Shown here: positions 1 through 11,599 of the stretch, piece by piece | How positions within the stretch are numbered: position 1 is the first letter of the stretch | How the letters are laid out: each line of letters starts with the position of its first letter | NCBI GenBank assembly: GCA_037951165.1 | Contig: JBBDHG010000097.1 | Location: 3,503,501 to 3,567,500, forward strand | Origin: Lophius americanus | Taxonomy: Eukaryota > Chordata > Actinopteri > Lophiiformes > Lophiidae | Direction of reading: 5' to 3' | DNA length: 64,000 nt | Translations under genes and position numbers: made by a program | Notes under the pieces: generated by a model | What the model was told of the DNA's origin: nothing | Database searches by the model: none | What the model saw: only the letters and a program-made list of their open reading frames with translations

Positions 1-756
1 TTAACTTAAAATATGAATATGTACTTTGACATATAAGGACATATGTACTTTTGTTATGTAGGGACAGACCATGGGAGAACCTGTAAGCACTGTGTACAAA
101 GCAGGTGATGAAGAACCTGCTAGTTTGGTTTCAAGCAGACTGGGATGACTTGTCTGTTCCTGTGAGTTCAGAGAGGGACATAGCACCCAGGGGGTTTTAC
201 GGAGGCAGGCTTTTCCACAGAGTTGCATCAGGGCTGAATTCCAAAGCAGTGTCATCCCTGCCTGCCTGTGTTTGGATGGATAGCCTCTGCAGCAGCAGCA
301 GCTGGCGCTGGTCCTCTGGACGAAGGAGTCGCCCCCTCGTCTTCCCCTTTGTATTCCTCTCGCCTCTCTCACAACTGAAGATTAATTGGGGGTAAGGGAA
401 GGGGGTGGTGGAAGAACGAGCCCAGAGACATGAGCATGACATGATGAAATCTCCTTTACAAGAGAAACATGGCAGCCACTCACACTATACAACAAGTAAT
501 TCAAAGAATCCACTGTAAAACCACAAGAAACTATTCATACATAGGGGCCTATCAAGAAAAACAAGTACATGTCTCCATCAGCAAGTTCTTTAGGATACTT
601 TTAAACTTTTCAATTGTTATAAGTGAATCCAATTTAAGGTCATTTTTTAAAGTTTACGTTTCACAACCATGGTGAAGAGTAGAGAAGAGAAATTTTCACT
701 GTTTGAGGTGATGACATTACCGGCAGCTGAAAGAACGTTGTGTAAACAGTCAAGGA

Positions 757-880
757 TCATAGGGTGGAATAGTCCAGGTTCATACAGTGGTTTAGTCCGG
801 TATCATAGGGTGGAATAGTCCAGGTTCATACAGTGGTGTAGTCCAGTATCATAGGGTGGAATAGTCCAGGTTCATACAGA
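757..880. repeat. 46-bp minisatellite, 2.7 copies
   Basis: Three successive units begin at 757, 803 and 849, so the period is 46 bp. Each unit is two diverged 23-bp halves, one carrying TAGTCCAGGTTCATACAG and the other GTAGTCCAGTATCATAGGG. The half-unit is the same 23-bp motif found in arrays near 5.6 kb and 10.8 kb, so this is a small higher-order form of that family. No coding role is seen. Confidence 0.9.
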
Positions 881-3800
881 TAAACAGTGATATTCAGGCA
901 AACACTGTCCAAGCAGGTGAGGGGGGGATAATGAGACTTAGGGGACTGTCAATCAGACAGGAAGGAAAATACAGATGATCCCTAAAGGAGAAGAGATACG
1001 GAAAACAAAGAGTAACAAACATGAAAACGGACATGAAATCAGGGGATGTGAAAATCTGAAAACACAACAGGACTGAACAGGAGAAGGGGAAGTCAGATGG
1101 TATAACAGATTAGAATAAGAAAGAAAAAAAGAATGTGTAAAGAAGAAAGACATTACGAGAAGCATGTTCAAAATAAGATGCAAAACAGGAAAAACTAAAC
1201 TCAAAGCCATGACAAGTTGACTTCTTTCGCCTGGTCTATGTTAGAAATAGGTTATTAAAATTATTCAGAATAATCTGAATTGATGAATATTGAATATAAT
1301 TAGCTATGTCCCAGAGGCCCACTCAGAGCCGGGAGCAGTGGAGTGGTCCACATGAAAGTGATGTCAACAGAGTTTGAAGGTCGTAGCATGGATGAATGCA
1401 TGCTCAAACGAATGGGGACTATTAAATGGACTGAGAAAAGACAGATTTTTGTCCTTTACAGGTACACACTATTACAACAGAAACTCATCTTAAACCCATG
1501 CCATGCACAGCTTAGCTGAGTTTTCATTAAGGTTGGACTTTATATAGAAAGCCAGGCCGCTAGGTGCATTGGTAGAATAAAAGATAATAGAAAAAAGGCA
1601 TTGGGTTGAAAGAGCATAATAGGGAAACGATGATGAAAGTGGCAGGGAAATTAAGCCTGGAGATGAGCGCTGGATCGGCCCCTTCACCGCCACTTTTATT
1701 CAACTGCCGGGCTAGGAAATATCGTCAGTGAGGTTTAATGGCATCCATTTTTTTTTTTACAGGGTTTAACGACTCGTAAATCCGTTTCCAAAAGATGGCC
1801 GAGTGTTGAGGCAACCCCCAATACGCCAAAGCGGTAACAAATGATCTTCTCAAATTGAGCTGACATTTGGCTAACAGTAGGGTACATCCTGGAGAATTCA
1901 TCAGTACACCACACTGATAACACAAAGAAAAAGACAACCATTCAGTCACGGGCAATTTAGAGTCAACAATTCACCTATATTTAATGGTTTTTGACTCTGG
2001 GAGGATGTCTGAGTACTCGGAGGGAACCCATGCAGAATTCGGGGAGAATGTTACCAAGACCGGAGGTTGATTCCACTGTAGAACCTTCTTGTTTTGTTGT
2101 ACAACTGAACCACTGCCACTGTGATCGATTGAAAAAGAATTAGTAGAATTAAAACCCATTTGTCCAAGGCTGAACCGTACCACCACTCTGCCTCTCTCTA
2201 CATTTGTCAGTCCTGGCACCTAACACTCCCAGCATTCAGTGGCGAGGTTGCCCTCACAATGACAGCACACAGGCTTTGATTACGCAGTTAGCTGGTGAAA
2301 TGTGAGGGCTTGCAGAGAAGAATGATGCTGTCAGAACCTGTGGAATGATGCCAACATGTTGGCCGGCCTCTGATGGAAGCTTCACATTCAGTTTTATTTT
2401 GACCAGGAACTTTTTAATATGCTTGTCGAGATAATATGTCTAGCTTTGTTGTGACCCACCAGGGGCTTTTCCCATTTTTAAAAGTGTCTCCTTTAGACTT
2501 TTGGACATTTAACCTCTCACCCAGGAGGTGTCCTCAGTTCTTTCAAGTTAAAACAGAAGTTCAGTTGCTTCAGATTCATCTCTCAAGGATTAGTGCGACC
2601 TGGATGAATGAAAATCTACACAAAACCTATTTAACCTGACAGGCCTTCCTCCCTCTTCTCTCTGCCAGCTGGTTTTAGAGGTACTTCCATATTGTGGTTT
2701 TGTGGTTCCTCCGACTCTCCTCCCTTCTTCGCGAACATAGCCAAAACAAAAACTGAAGAAACTGGACTTCTGCTTAACCTTGAAGATGTTTCACCATGCA
2801 TCCAGGAGGAGGCCTCAGTTCTAACTGACTGGTGTTGAGTCAGGTATTTAACCTCTTAATGACTCACATAAGTGATACACGGTAAGCTTTATACTAGTAA
2901 GCTAACAGCTCTCTATGTAGCAAACACCCACCGGAGGTTAAATAACTGACTCTTGCTGTTTGGCTGCTAGTTCAGCAAACACATCTTTTCTCCCCGGGAT
3001 GTTCTCCGCATGCTTTCTTTTCATGGAATTACCCACAACGCCACATTGCTGCCCCACCGCTTTCATATCACAACTTTGCATTGCCAAGGCAGCACTGAGA
3101 TGTATTCTCTAGTCTGTCTGATGCCTCACAGCAAGCAGGTTCAGGGTCCAGATCAACCCTGAATCCTGGGGCCTTTCCTTATAGAGAGCATAATATTTTC
3201 TCTGTGTTAGTGTGGTTTCCCTGCCACTTGTTCAGCATACCGCAGCTTTTTTACCTGGTACATTTCCTGAATGTCCTCTTCCCCTTGGACTGGTGACCGC
3301 AGGACATTGTCAGGTCTCAGTAAACCATGATGGCCGTGATGTCCATGGGGAGTCTATGAGCCAGGACTGATGGTCTGTCCTGTGTAAGGACTGTCATGGT
3401 GCTACAAAGTGAACAAGCTGCTTCAGGTGTCCTGTAGTTTGACAGAACTCTCTTTCTTTCTGTAAGTTCTGCCAGCATCTGCCGCCACCTTGAGCCAAGG
3501 AAGTTTTGAAGTCACCCAGGCAGTGGTGGAGATTTTCTGGGGGGGTACACTTATGGTGTACCATAGTCTTAAGAAGATTCCCTCCCTTCCAACCTTGCTG
3601 GTTTTGGCTCACAGTCATGACCGATAACTTGTCTTCCTCCATTTCTACATGTACCAGGGTAATCAATAGTTCCTATAAGGGAACCGGTGCTCAGGATGGC
3701 TAACGGGCTCTGAACTCTGTGAAGATTCACTCAAGGATTGGATTTCATTACTTCCGTATCAGTGAGAAGTAAATTTTCAGTTGATGTTGGGGTTGGATAC

Positions 3801-4019
3801 CAGTCACGTTTTAACATATGATACCATAACTTCTTAATTTCAGGTTAAACCACATGAAGTTTGTATGATAAACTCTAAACTTCTTCAGCTTACATCTCGA
3901 TTGAGTGACCCTTGTGGTTTGTCTGGTGATAAATGTCAATTTTTGTTTTAGAATTTCTTTGTTTCCTTTGCCATTCCATTCTAGTGAAAAGGAGGGCTAA
4001 TTTCTCTGGTCTTATAATG
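881..4019. other. Intergenic, no recognised gene
   Basis: I see no exon, RNA gene or clear transposon here. Open frames are short and none resembles a known protein. Bases 1-756 are similar, holding only a short CAG run near 290-300. Confidence 0.6.
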
Positions 4020-5185
4020 CTTTGCCCATATAGTCATAACATTATAACCACTGACAGGTGAATAACAGTGATCATCTGGTACCATGGTAACCTGTCAGTG
4101 GGTGGGATATATTAGGCGGGGTTTGTACATTTTGTCCTGAAGGTGATATTGGAAGCAAGAAATATGGTAAAGCATGAAGGATTTTAACAAGGACTGAGTT
4201 GTTATGGTTGGAAAAATACATCAGAGAAACTCCAGAACTGCAAGTATTGTTTGGTGATCCTGCAATAAAGTGTTTAAAACACATCAAAGTGGTTTTAGGA
4301 AGGACAACCATTGAACAGGGTCAGGAGTATGGCGTTCCAATGGCTCATTGATGAACACTTCACAGGAGAAGACTTCCAAATGTTTTGGATCCCAAAGAAG
4401 TGTGACTGTAGCACAAAATTATGTTTCTGATGGAAAAATGTCAGAAGGATGACATCACAGCATGCTGTGTATGGGCCTGTGTCGCCACAGACTTGACAGA
4501 GGAACCTTTGACCCCTGGCCACTGCGGGAAGCTCCTACTATGCAGCTTTCAGCAGTGCTCCATAGTACGAAATCCATAGTAGGAGTCTTTCTTTTCTTTC
4601 TATTCTTGGAGTCCCAAGAAAATACATTTCCGAGGAGAAGGCATGCCGGACTTCTGAACTGTACTCACTGCTGGGTTGTGGCAGGACCAATTCAGAGTGG
4701 GGATGCAGCTGATCCAACTTTAATATAAAATTTTTTTGGCTTAAATTTAAAATCCAATATGTCGATCCTTTCCATGAAATGTTGAAATTCAGTGTTCAGG
4801 GGTATATTTCAGAGATGGGTTTAACAAACTCAATTTATCACGTAGCTCTTGCATTATGGGATAAATAGCCAATGTAGGCAGTGTCATGCTTTGGACCATT
4901 TTCTGCTGGGATCCTAACATTCATGTGGCTGTTACCTAAAAATTGTTGCAGACCAAGTCCCCCACTTCATGGAAACAGTAATCCCTAAAGGCTGAGGCCT
5001 TGTCCAGCGGGACAATGCTCCTCCACACACAATGCTTTAGGAATAGATCCCAATCCGATCTGTCATTTGTGGGATGTGCTGGTCAAACAAATCTGATCTA
5101 TGGAGATGCCACCTCTCAACTTTAACAAGCTGCTGTTAACGTCTTGGTGCCAGATGAATGCCTCAATGGCTCCGAGCTCTTTTGA
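4020..5185 (+). mobile_element. Tc1-like DNA transposon relic
   Basis: The left end shows the Tc1-type terminal sequence CATAACATTATAACCACTG at about 4036, followed by the usual 5' leader with GGGATATATTAGGC near 4106. The transposase body follows in order on the + strand: TTTTAACAAGGACTGAG, then the stretch around GGCAGTGTCATGCTTTGG at 4878, TTGCAGACCAAGT near 4947, CATGGAAACAGTAATCCC near 4970, TGTGGGATGTGCTGG near 5070 and GTCTTGGTGCCAGAT near 5140. The frame is broken many times and part of the middle is missing, so it is a dead copy about 1.2 kb long. Shorter pieces of the same family lie at about 35.3, 45.4, 52.4 and 53.5 kb. Family assignment rests on remembered Tc1 sequence and was not searched. 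Confidence 0.8.
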
Positions 5186-5564
5186 TGGCCTAAATAATAC
5201 TATGCAGGTTATAATCAATGTATATATACAATGTTGTGCAGCTGACTAACAAACCAGACAGTTATGGAATATGTAGCCGTTGTCTATGCCATCAAAGAAA
5301 TTACAAAAGTCTGGTCCATCTGACGGAATGGTAACAACTCCGAGCTTCATCAAGTACATGCTGTCACTTTCAGCCGCTGCTACCTGCAACTCATCGCTGC
5401 TGTGTGCAAATAATCAAAATGTATGCAAAATATGTAAGTGCCGCAAAGTGTTAGGTGGCATGCAAAATAATGTGGTGTACCCAAATCAGTCATACAGAAA
5501 GAAAGACGGCCATGATGGGAGCCAAGTGTTCAGACGTTTTCAACATGAGCAACTGCTTTCATTC

Positions 5565-5705
5565 CTGAAACAGTCCAGGTTTACTCAGTGAAACAGTCCA
5601 GGTTCATACAGTGAACAGTTCGGGTACACAAAGTGAAACAGTCAAGGTTTATGATATATAACAGTCCATGTTCACACAGTGAAACCATCCAAGATCATGC
5701 AGCAA
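5565..5705. repeat. 23-bp minisatellite array, about 6 diverged copies
   Basis: Repeated GAAACAGTCCAGGTTCATAC-type units of about 23 bp, with more divergence toward the right end. This is the same motif as the arrays at 757-880 and 10.8-11.0 kb. Confidence 0.85.
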
Positions 5706-6334
5706 AACGCAAAGTTTGTCATTTTAAATCTGGCGTTCGCAGTCACAGTTCACAATGTTAGTATTTGTCCCATTCAAGCTGCACATCCGGTAGGTATTGT
5801 TTAATCCAGATGTCAGTAATCTGAATCCTCCAGCAGGAAGATTTCTGATGTGTGTCATTAGCTACGGGTTGGATGCGTTTTTCTCTCCGAGGCCCTCCTC
5901 CCTCAAGGTGAGCCCCGCTGGTTGACTGTTGGTTAAAGCTCAAAGAAAACAGCTTTTATAATTGAGACTCACCACTGAATATAATCACAAGGCAGGATAA
6001 AAAATTAAATTAAATCACTCGACTGAAAAGAGGCTGACATCTAAAATGTATTTCTGTGGGGAGTTTCTCTTTGAAGTTTCATTTAATTATGCTCCTCATA
6101 ATAAAAACTAAACTGTTGGAATATTTTATGTGTTAAGTCTCTGCTGCAGGCTCGGACCTGACATCCAGTGTTGAGGGTTACGACTAATGAGAACAGATTG
6201 AAATGAAAAATCATACTTAAAAGAAGCCCTGAGTGAAAGAGAGACTCAGTATCAGCTTAATGTTTATCTAGACTTTCAAAGACTCACTGTAATGAAGTAC
6301 AATCTCTTTAGGATGGTTCTTCTAACCTGAAGAA

Positions 6335-6895
6335 ACACTTAGCACTGGTAGCACTTCTGCAACCAGCGATGCAACTAACATTAGCAAGACTGCGAACAAC
6401 ACGGCAGCTAATGTTAGCATGACTGCAACCAGCACTATAACTAACACTGGCATGACTGCAACCAATACTACAAATAACATTAGCAGGACTGCAAACAACT
6501 CAGTAGCTAATGTTAGCATGACTGCAACCAACACTATAAATAACATTAGTGTGACTGCAACCGACACTATAAATAGCATTAGCAGGACTGCAAACAACAC
6601 CGTAGCTAATGTTGGCATGACTGCAACCAACACTATAAATAACATTACCAGGACTGCAAACAACACTGTAGCTAATGTTAGCATGACTGCAACCGACACT
6701 ATAAATAACATTAGCAGGACTGCAAACAACACTGTAGCTAATGTTAGCATGACTGCAACCGACACTATAAATAACATTAGCATGACTGCAAACAACATCG
6801 TAGCTAATGTTTGCATTATTGCAACCAAACCTATAGCTAAAATTAGTATTACTACAACCAACACTGGAGCTACGGGACTACTAGGACCTGGGGAC
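6335..6895. repeat. 33/66-bp minisatellite, open on both strands
   Basis: About 17 units of 33 bp alternate between two subtypes, one with GTTAGCATGACTGCAACC and one with ATTAGCAGGACTGCAAAC, giving a 66-bp higher-order period. Because 33 is a multiple of 3, reading frames stay open. The + strand has about 160 open codons (6419-6901) rich in Asn/Thr with repeated N-x-S/T sequons. The - strand has about 200 open codons (6924-6322), rich in Leu/Val/Ala and membrane-like. No splice context, homology or promoter supports either as a gene. I treat it as a minisatellite. Confidence 0.85.
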
Positions 6896-6904
6896 CTGTA
6901 ATAA

Positions 6905-8875
6905 TGTCTCCTCCAGAACCCCAACCTGCCTGGGACGGAGGTCAGGCATGTCTTCTGGTTGTAGTTTCGGATGTTAGTCAGAGTCTTGACATCATGTCCA
7001 GGGGGATAATGTCACACAGACGTAGGGTTGTCATTTTTTAAATCTAAAGAGGTCTTCGGGTTATAGCAGTCCCATGTGACTAGGGCTTAAGACTGGCATT
7101 ACTGCATTCAGCCATGTGCTACTTACATTAACCCATCTGTAGAGCGCGCTACCTCATGCTGGTTCCGTTGTTTTTTAGGATTCCAGTACTGATCTGATAT
7201 CAGTTCCCTCTTGTTAGTCCAGTGTTCAGGTCGAGTTGAGGGCAGAGTGAAAGCGGTTTTACCAGGTCTCTGATGCAACACTGTTGGTAGAATGTATGTT
7301 GTGTTGGTGACACGTTGTAGGTTTACCTTTGTCCATCTGTGCGTCCTTATGTTTGTATGTAAGTTCATAAGGCCCATCTTCACCTCCTCAAATTGCGTCG
7401 AAAGAGCACCAGTACCCGACCTAATGTACGTGAACAGATTAGACTGCTCTTGTTTCAAGATTGTTTCAGGTTAGGTGAGTTAAATCTACTTTGTCTCTCA
7501 AATACAGTATATCAATCTTGGTTATTTTAAATTACTTTGCTCAGTTCTTCCTTCATATATACTGAAAACAAACTTCAGTGCCGGGGAGGATCTTACTTTT
7601 CTGCCAACTAATTACAAAAATGTTCCAGCCATAGTGAATTTACTCTCGACCCCAGCAGGACAATGTCATCGACAGTGTCAGTGCTGACCTCGCCATATGC
7701 TTCAGTTCCTCACTATGCAAATACCCATCTGGAGGGTTAGTCTCTGTGACCTTTTGTAATTTTCTGAGAACACTGGAAAAACTACAGTTGGTGCTGTCAT
7801 CTCATATGCAAATAGTTCCCAACAACTTTTCTCGAAGGGACAGTGTGTAAAATGGTGGCACTGGCAAGGGTCGGGAGAAGAGAGAAGGTGTGGTAAGCTC
7901 TTTATCCAAGGCCACAGGAAGCCGTGAACTCTGGGCGGGGAGCTCACTGTACACCTCACGGCTACCAAAGCTGAGTCATCCCAAATCCCAAACCGGTCCC
8001 CATGTTCTTTTTAGCCTTTTAATGTTGATGTTATCATTTCCTCCTCATTTCTGGTCTATAATAATAATGTCGGATTTGCTGTGAAACCTGGCTACAGCTA
8101 GTTAGCTGATGACCGTTTACTGCAGTCCATCATTAATGTTGTGACATTAGCCATGAAAGCTGGGTCATCTCAAGTGGATATTTGTCCAATAAACATGATG
8201 AGATCGTCAATCTTTTATTTTTTTCCAGTGGTCCGATTATTTCCAAACAGCAAGTTTTCGGGAGTCAGAGCTCCAACACACTTTTGACTGTGACATCATA
8301 TTTATTTAATTCAACTATTTTGTCTCCAAACATTTTACCAGCACGTACCATCAGCACGGAATTATTGTGTAAGGAGGGAAGGTAAGGAATTTTATAATCA
8401 TCGGCTTCTGTGTGTTAAATTTCACGGAGTGACTTTGCTGTAATCAGACGTTCTGTACGACACAATTAACTGAGGACAGGAATAGAATCATTGTCTCTCT
8501 CCACAGAGCACAGATAGTGGGTTTCCATTGGCGACAGCTCAGCAGCAGAGCGAGACGTCTTTTGTATTCGTTTATAGAAATGGATGTATTTCATATCATA
8601 GATAAGTGAGCCTGACCGGGGTTACTGTCTCCTTTCATTTCATCTTTTAAAGTTTAACAACGTAAAAGTTGTAATTATTATTGTATTTGTCTCCGAAAAA
8701 TTTGTTCGCTGAAATGAAATAAGCATTTTATTCATTTGTTTGTTATCTTCCGCGAGAAATCCATTTTGTATTACATCAAGTTGCTGCTCTAACTACTCTT
8801 CTTCAATGAAAAGCAGATGTTTGCACAAATAAAAACTCATTCCAGTAGAATTACTGCAGTTACTGGATTTATTCA
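6905..8875. other. Intergenic, no recognised gene
   Basis: No exon, RNA gene or identifiable repeat was recognised in this 2 kb. The small open frames present have no protein-like features. Confidence 0.5.
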
Positions 8876-8877
8876 GT

Positions 8878-8944
8878 GGTGCACAGTAACTAAGCACATT
8901 TACTCAGGTACTGTACGAATGGAATTTATTCCATTTTACGTAAC
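8878..8944 (+). repeat. Left part of an older interspersed repeat, split by a LINE
   Basis: The run AGTGGTGCACAGTAACTAAG followed by CATTTACTCAGGTACTGTA matches the start of a repeat common in fish genomes (remembered form: GGTGGAAAGTAACTAAGTAC). It resumes after the LINE at about 10,405. Another end of the same type, ending TTACTTCCCACCTCTG, lies near 51,545. Confidence 0.6.
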
Positions 8945-10404
8945 GTTACGTTACGCTATCCTCCGCTTATCCGGGTCTGAGTCACGGGGGGAGCAGTTTC
9001 AGGAGGGAAGCCAAGACTTTCCTCCCCCCGGCCACATCCACCAACTCCTCTGGGAGGATTCCGAGGCGATCCCAAGTCAGCCGAGAGATCTAATCTCTCC
9101 AGCATGTCCTGGGTCTGCCCGGGGGTTTCCTCCCAGATGGACATGCCCGAAATGCCTCCCCAGGAAGGCGTCCGGGGGGCATCCTAACCGGAACCACCTC
9201 AACTGACTCATCTCGATGCAGAGGAACAGTGGCTCTACTTTGAGCCTCTCCCGGATGTCTGAGCTCCTCACCATATTTCTAAGGCTGAGCCCAAAACTAA
9301 TTTCAGCCGCTTGAATCCGGGATCTCATTCCTTCGGTCGTGACCCACAATTCATGACCATAGGTCAGGGTTGGAACGTAGATGGACCGGTAAATCGATAG
9401 CTTTGCCTTTCGGGTCAGCTCTCTCTTCACCACAACGTATCAATATAGCATCCGCATCAATGCAGACGGCATCCCGATCCGTCCGTCCATCTGCCGGTCC
9501 GTTTTCCCCTTACTCGTGAACAAGACCCCGAGATACATGAACTCCTCCTTTCAGTGCAAAAACTCCTCCCCGACCCGGTGTGAGCACTCTTTTTCCAGCT
9601 GAGAACCATGACCTCAGACTTAGAGGTGCTGATTCTCATCCCGGCCGCTTCACACTCGGCTGCAAACCGTCCCAGTGTGAGCTGGAGGTCAGTGTTCGAT
9701 GGTGCCAATAGGACCAAATCATCTGCCGGCAATGCGAACAAGACTCTGACTCAGACAGTACAGAGATTTGACGGCCCGTAGCAGTGAGCCATCCACTCCA
9801 TACTCTCGGAGCATCCCTCAAAGGATGACAAAGCACATGCGGACTTGTTGGGAAAACTCCTATGTCCCCTCCAGCCCCCTCAAGACGGTATAGAGCGTTC
9901 CACGACCAGGACGAAAACCGCATTGTCCTCTAGAATCCGAGGTTCGGCTATCGACTCTCCTCTCCAGTACCCTCGCGTAAACTTTCCCTGGGAGGCTGAG
10001 GAGTGTAATCCCCCGATAATTGGGACACATCCTCTGGTCCCCCTTCTTGAAAAGGGAAACCACCACCCCAGTCTGCCACTCCAGAGGTACTGCCATCGAT
10101 GTCCACGCAATGTTGCAGAGGCGTGTCAGCCATGACAGCCGTACAACATCGAGAGCTTTAAGATACTCAGAGCGGATCTCATCCACCCCCGTGGCGCTGT
10201 TAGCGCGGAGTTGTTTAAAAGCCGCAGCGACCTCAGCCCCAGTGATGGGCGGACCCACCTCCAAGTCATCCAGCTCTGGTTCCTCCTGGGAATACGTGTT
10301 GGTGGGATTGAGGAGATCTCCAAAGTATTCCTTCCATCAACCGATAACTTTCTCAGTGGAGGTCAGCAAGTCCCCATCCACCCCGTAGTCAGAGTGGACG
10401 AATG
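8945..10404 (-). mobile_element. Rex3/RTE-like LINE, 5'-truncated and broken
   Basis: Reading the - strand from 10,404 down gives pieces of a non-LTR reverse transcriptase in the expected order. Around 10,260-9,860 there is LEWQTGVV, FKKGDQRMCPNYRGITLLS, PGKVYARVLERRV and CGFRPGRGT. Around 9,740-9,590 there is PADDLVLLAPS (the YADD-type catalytic box, with its aromatic residue altered) and TSKSEVMVLSWKK. Around 9,430-9,340 there is KRELTRKAKLSIYRS and PTLTYGHELWV. Frameshifts and an internal deletion separate the pieces. The 3' end carries a short (ACGTA)n-type tail at 8,939-8,955. It is inserted inside an older repeat. Assignment to Rex3/RTE is from remembered teleost elements. Confidence 0.85.
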
Positions 10405-10530
10405 AATGCATTATTATTCCTTTTTATGCTACTTTAGACACCGAATTTACTACACCTCAAAGTAAAATGTACTTTATATCCCACTACATTTTTCTGACAG
10501 ATGTAGTTACTAGTTAGAGTATAAAAACAA
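10405..10530 (+). repeat. Right part of the split interspersed repeat
   Basis: TTTTATGCTACTTTAGACAC and the following TATCCCACTACATTTTTCTG continue the repeat interrupted at 8,944. Bases next to the break resemble those left of it (ACGAATG... TTATTCC), as expected for an imperfect target-site duplication. Confidence 0.55.
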
Positions 10531-10784
10531 GTGTTCAAAAACATTAGTGATACTTCTTACTATCGTTACTGTTTTCTTCCATACTATCATTTGCCGTTTA
10601 TCTAGTCTCACAGCTTTTATAGCATATGTGCAAACTTTACATCAAAATGTTTAGCATGATCACAACAACTCTGATATCTGTGTTAGTAAATTTAAGTAAT
10701 AAAGTCATTAATTATTCACAAAGCTGTTTTGGCAAAAACGGCAAGAAATATCTGATAAAAGACAATGCTACTTTTGATGCAGTG

Positions 10785-10995
10785 TAACAGTCCAGGTTCA
10801 TACACTGAAACAGTCCAGGTTCATACAGTGAAACAGTCCAGGTTCATACAGTGAACCATTCCAGGTTCATACACTGAAACAGTCCAGGTTCATACAGTGA
10901 AACAGTCCAGGTTCATACAGTGAAACAGTCCGGGTTCATACAGGTTCATACAGTTAAAACAGTCCAGGTTCACACAGTGAAGGTTCACCCACTGA
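10785..10995. repeat. 23-bp minisatellite array, about 9 copies
   Basis: Near-identical units containing CAGTCCAGGTTCATACAG are repeated head to tail with occasional shortened units near 10,935-10,990. This is the most homogeneous array of the 23-bp family in the window. Confidence 0.95.
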
Positions 10996-11050
10996 AGGGA
11001 CAGGGCTGAAAAAGATTCAGCTTGCTGCTGAATACTTTTGGGCCAGTATT

Positions 11051-11087
11051 GGTCTGGGGTCTGGGGTCTGGGGTCTGGGGTCTGGGG
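11051..11087 (+). repeat. GGGGTCT tandem repeat, potential G-quadruplex
   Basis: Five GGGG runs are separated by TCT, preceded by GGTCT. Short loops between runs of four G meet the usual quadruplex pattern on the + strand. Confidence 0.9.
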
Positions 11088-11599
11088 AACGCTGTTGTAA
11101 GAGATCCCTGAACAGGAGGAACAGACGACAAAGATTGATGTTTCCATGCGCCTGTTAAATTTTGTTCCCGAGAGAGGGCTGGTGGGGGAGTGATGGGCGA
11201 TAATTGCAGTCTGTAAAAGTGACAATAGAAGGCAGAAGCAGAAGATGGAGAAAGCGGTAGAGGGTGGGAGATGATTGACAGCTTGAAGTGGTGAATTGTG
11301 TTGAAGCAGGATTGGAATGAATGCAAGAGAAATGTTGGCACTCAGGGTCAAGCAGTGGAAACAGTGGACAAAATACAGACGCTGACAAACCGTAACCGTT
11401 TCCATGCTAATTAAGTTGGAGGTTAGTTTTGTTGTTTACCAGAAAACATAAAGTGGTGAGTCATTAAAACAAAAGATTCTCCTGACAGCTGTTTGGAACA
11501 TTGGAGCATTTCTCATTATTGTCATTGTCAAAAGACAACAATGGAATCCTTAGATAAATATACCTTCATTTGAGTATATTTCCACAAAGAGCGAGGAAG

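Noticed and set aside
6322..6924. 200-codon - strand frame resembling a multi-pass membrane protein
   Set aside because: It is the antisense reading of a 33-bp minisatellite; no promoter, splice sites or homology. Kept only as an observation.
9845..10388. + strand open frames of about 100-120 codons
   Set aside because: Shadows of the - strand LINE reverse transcriptase.
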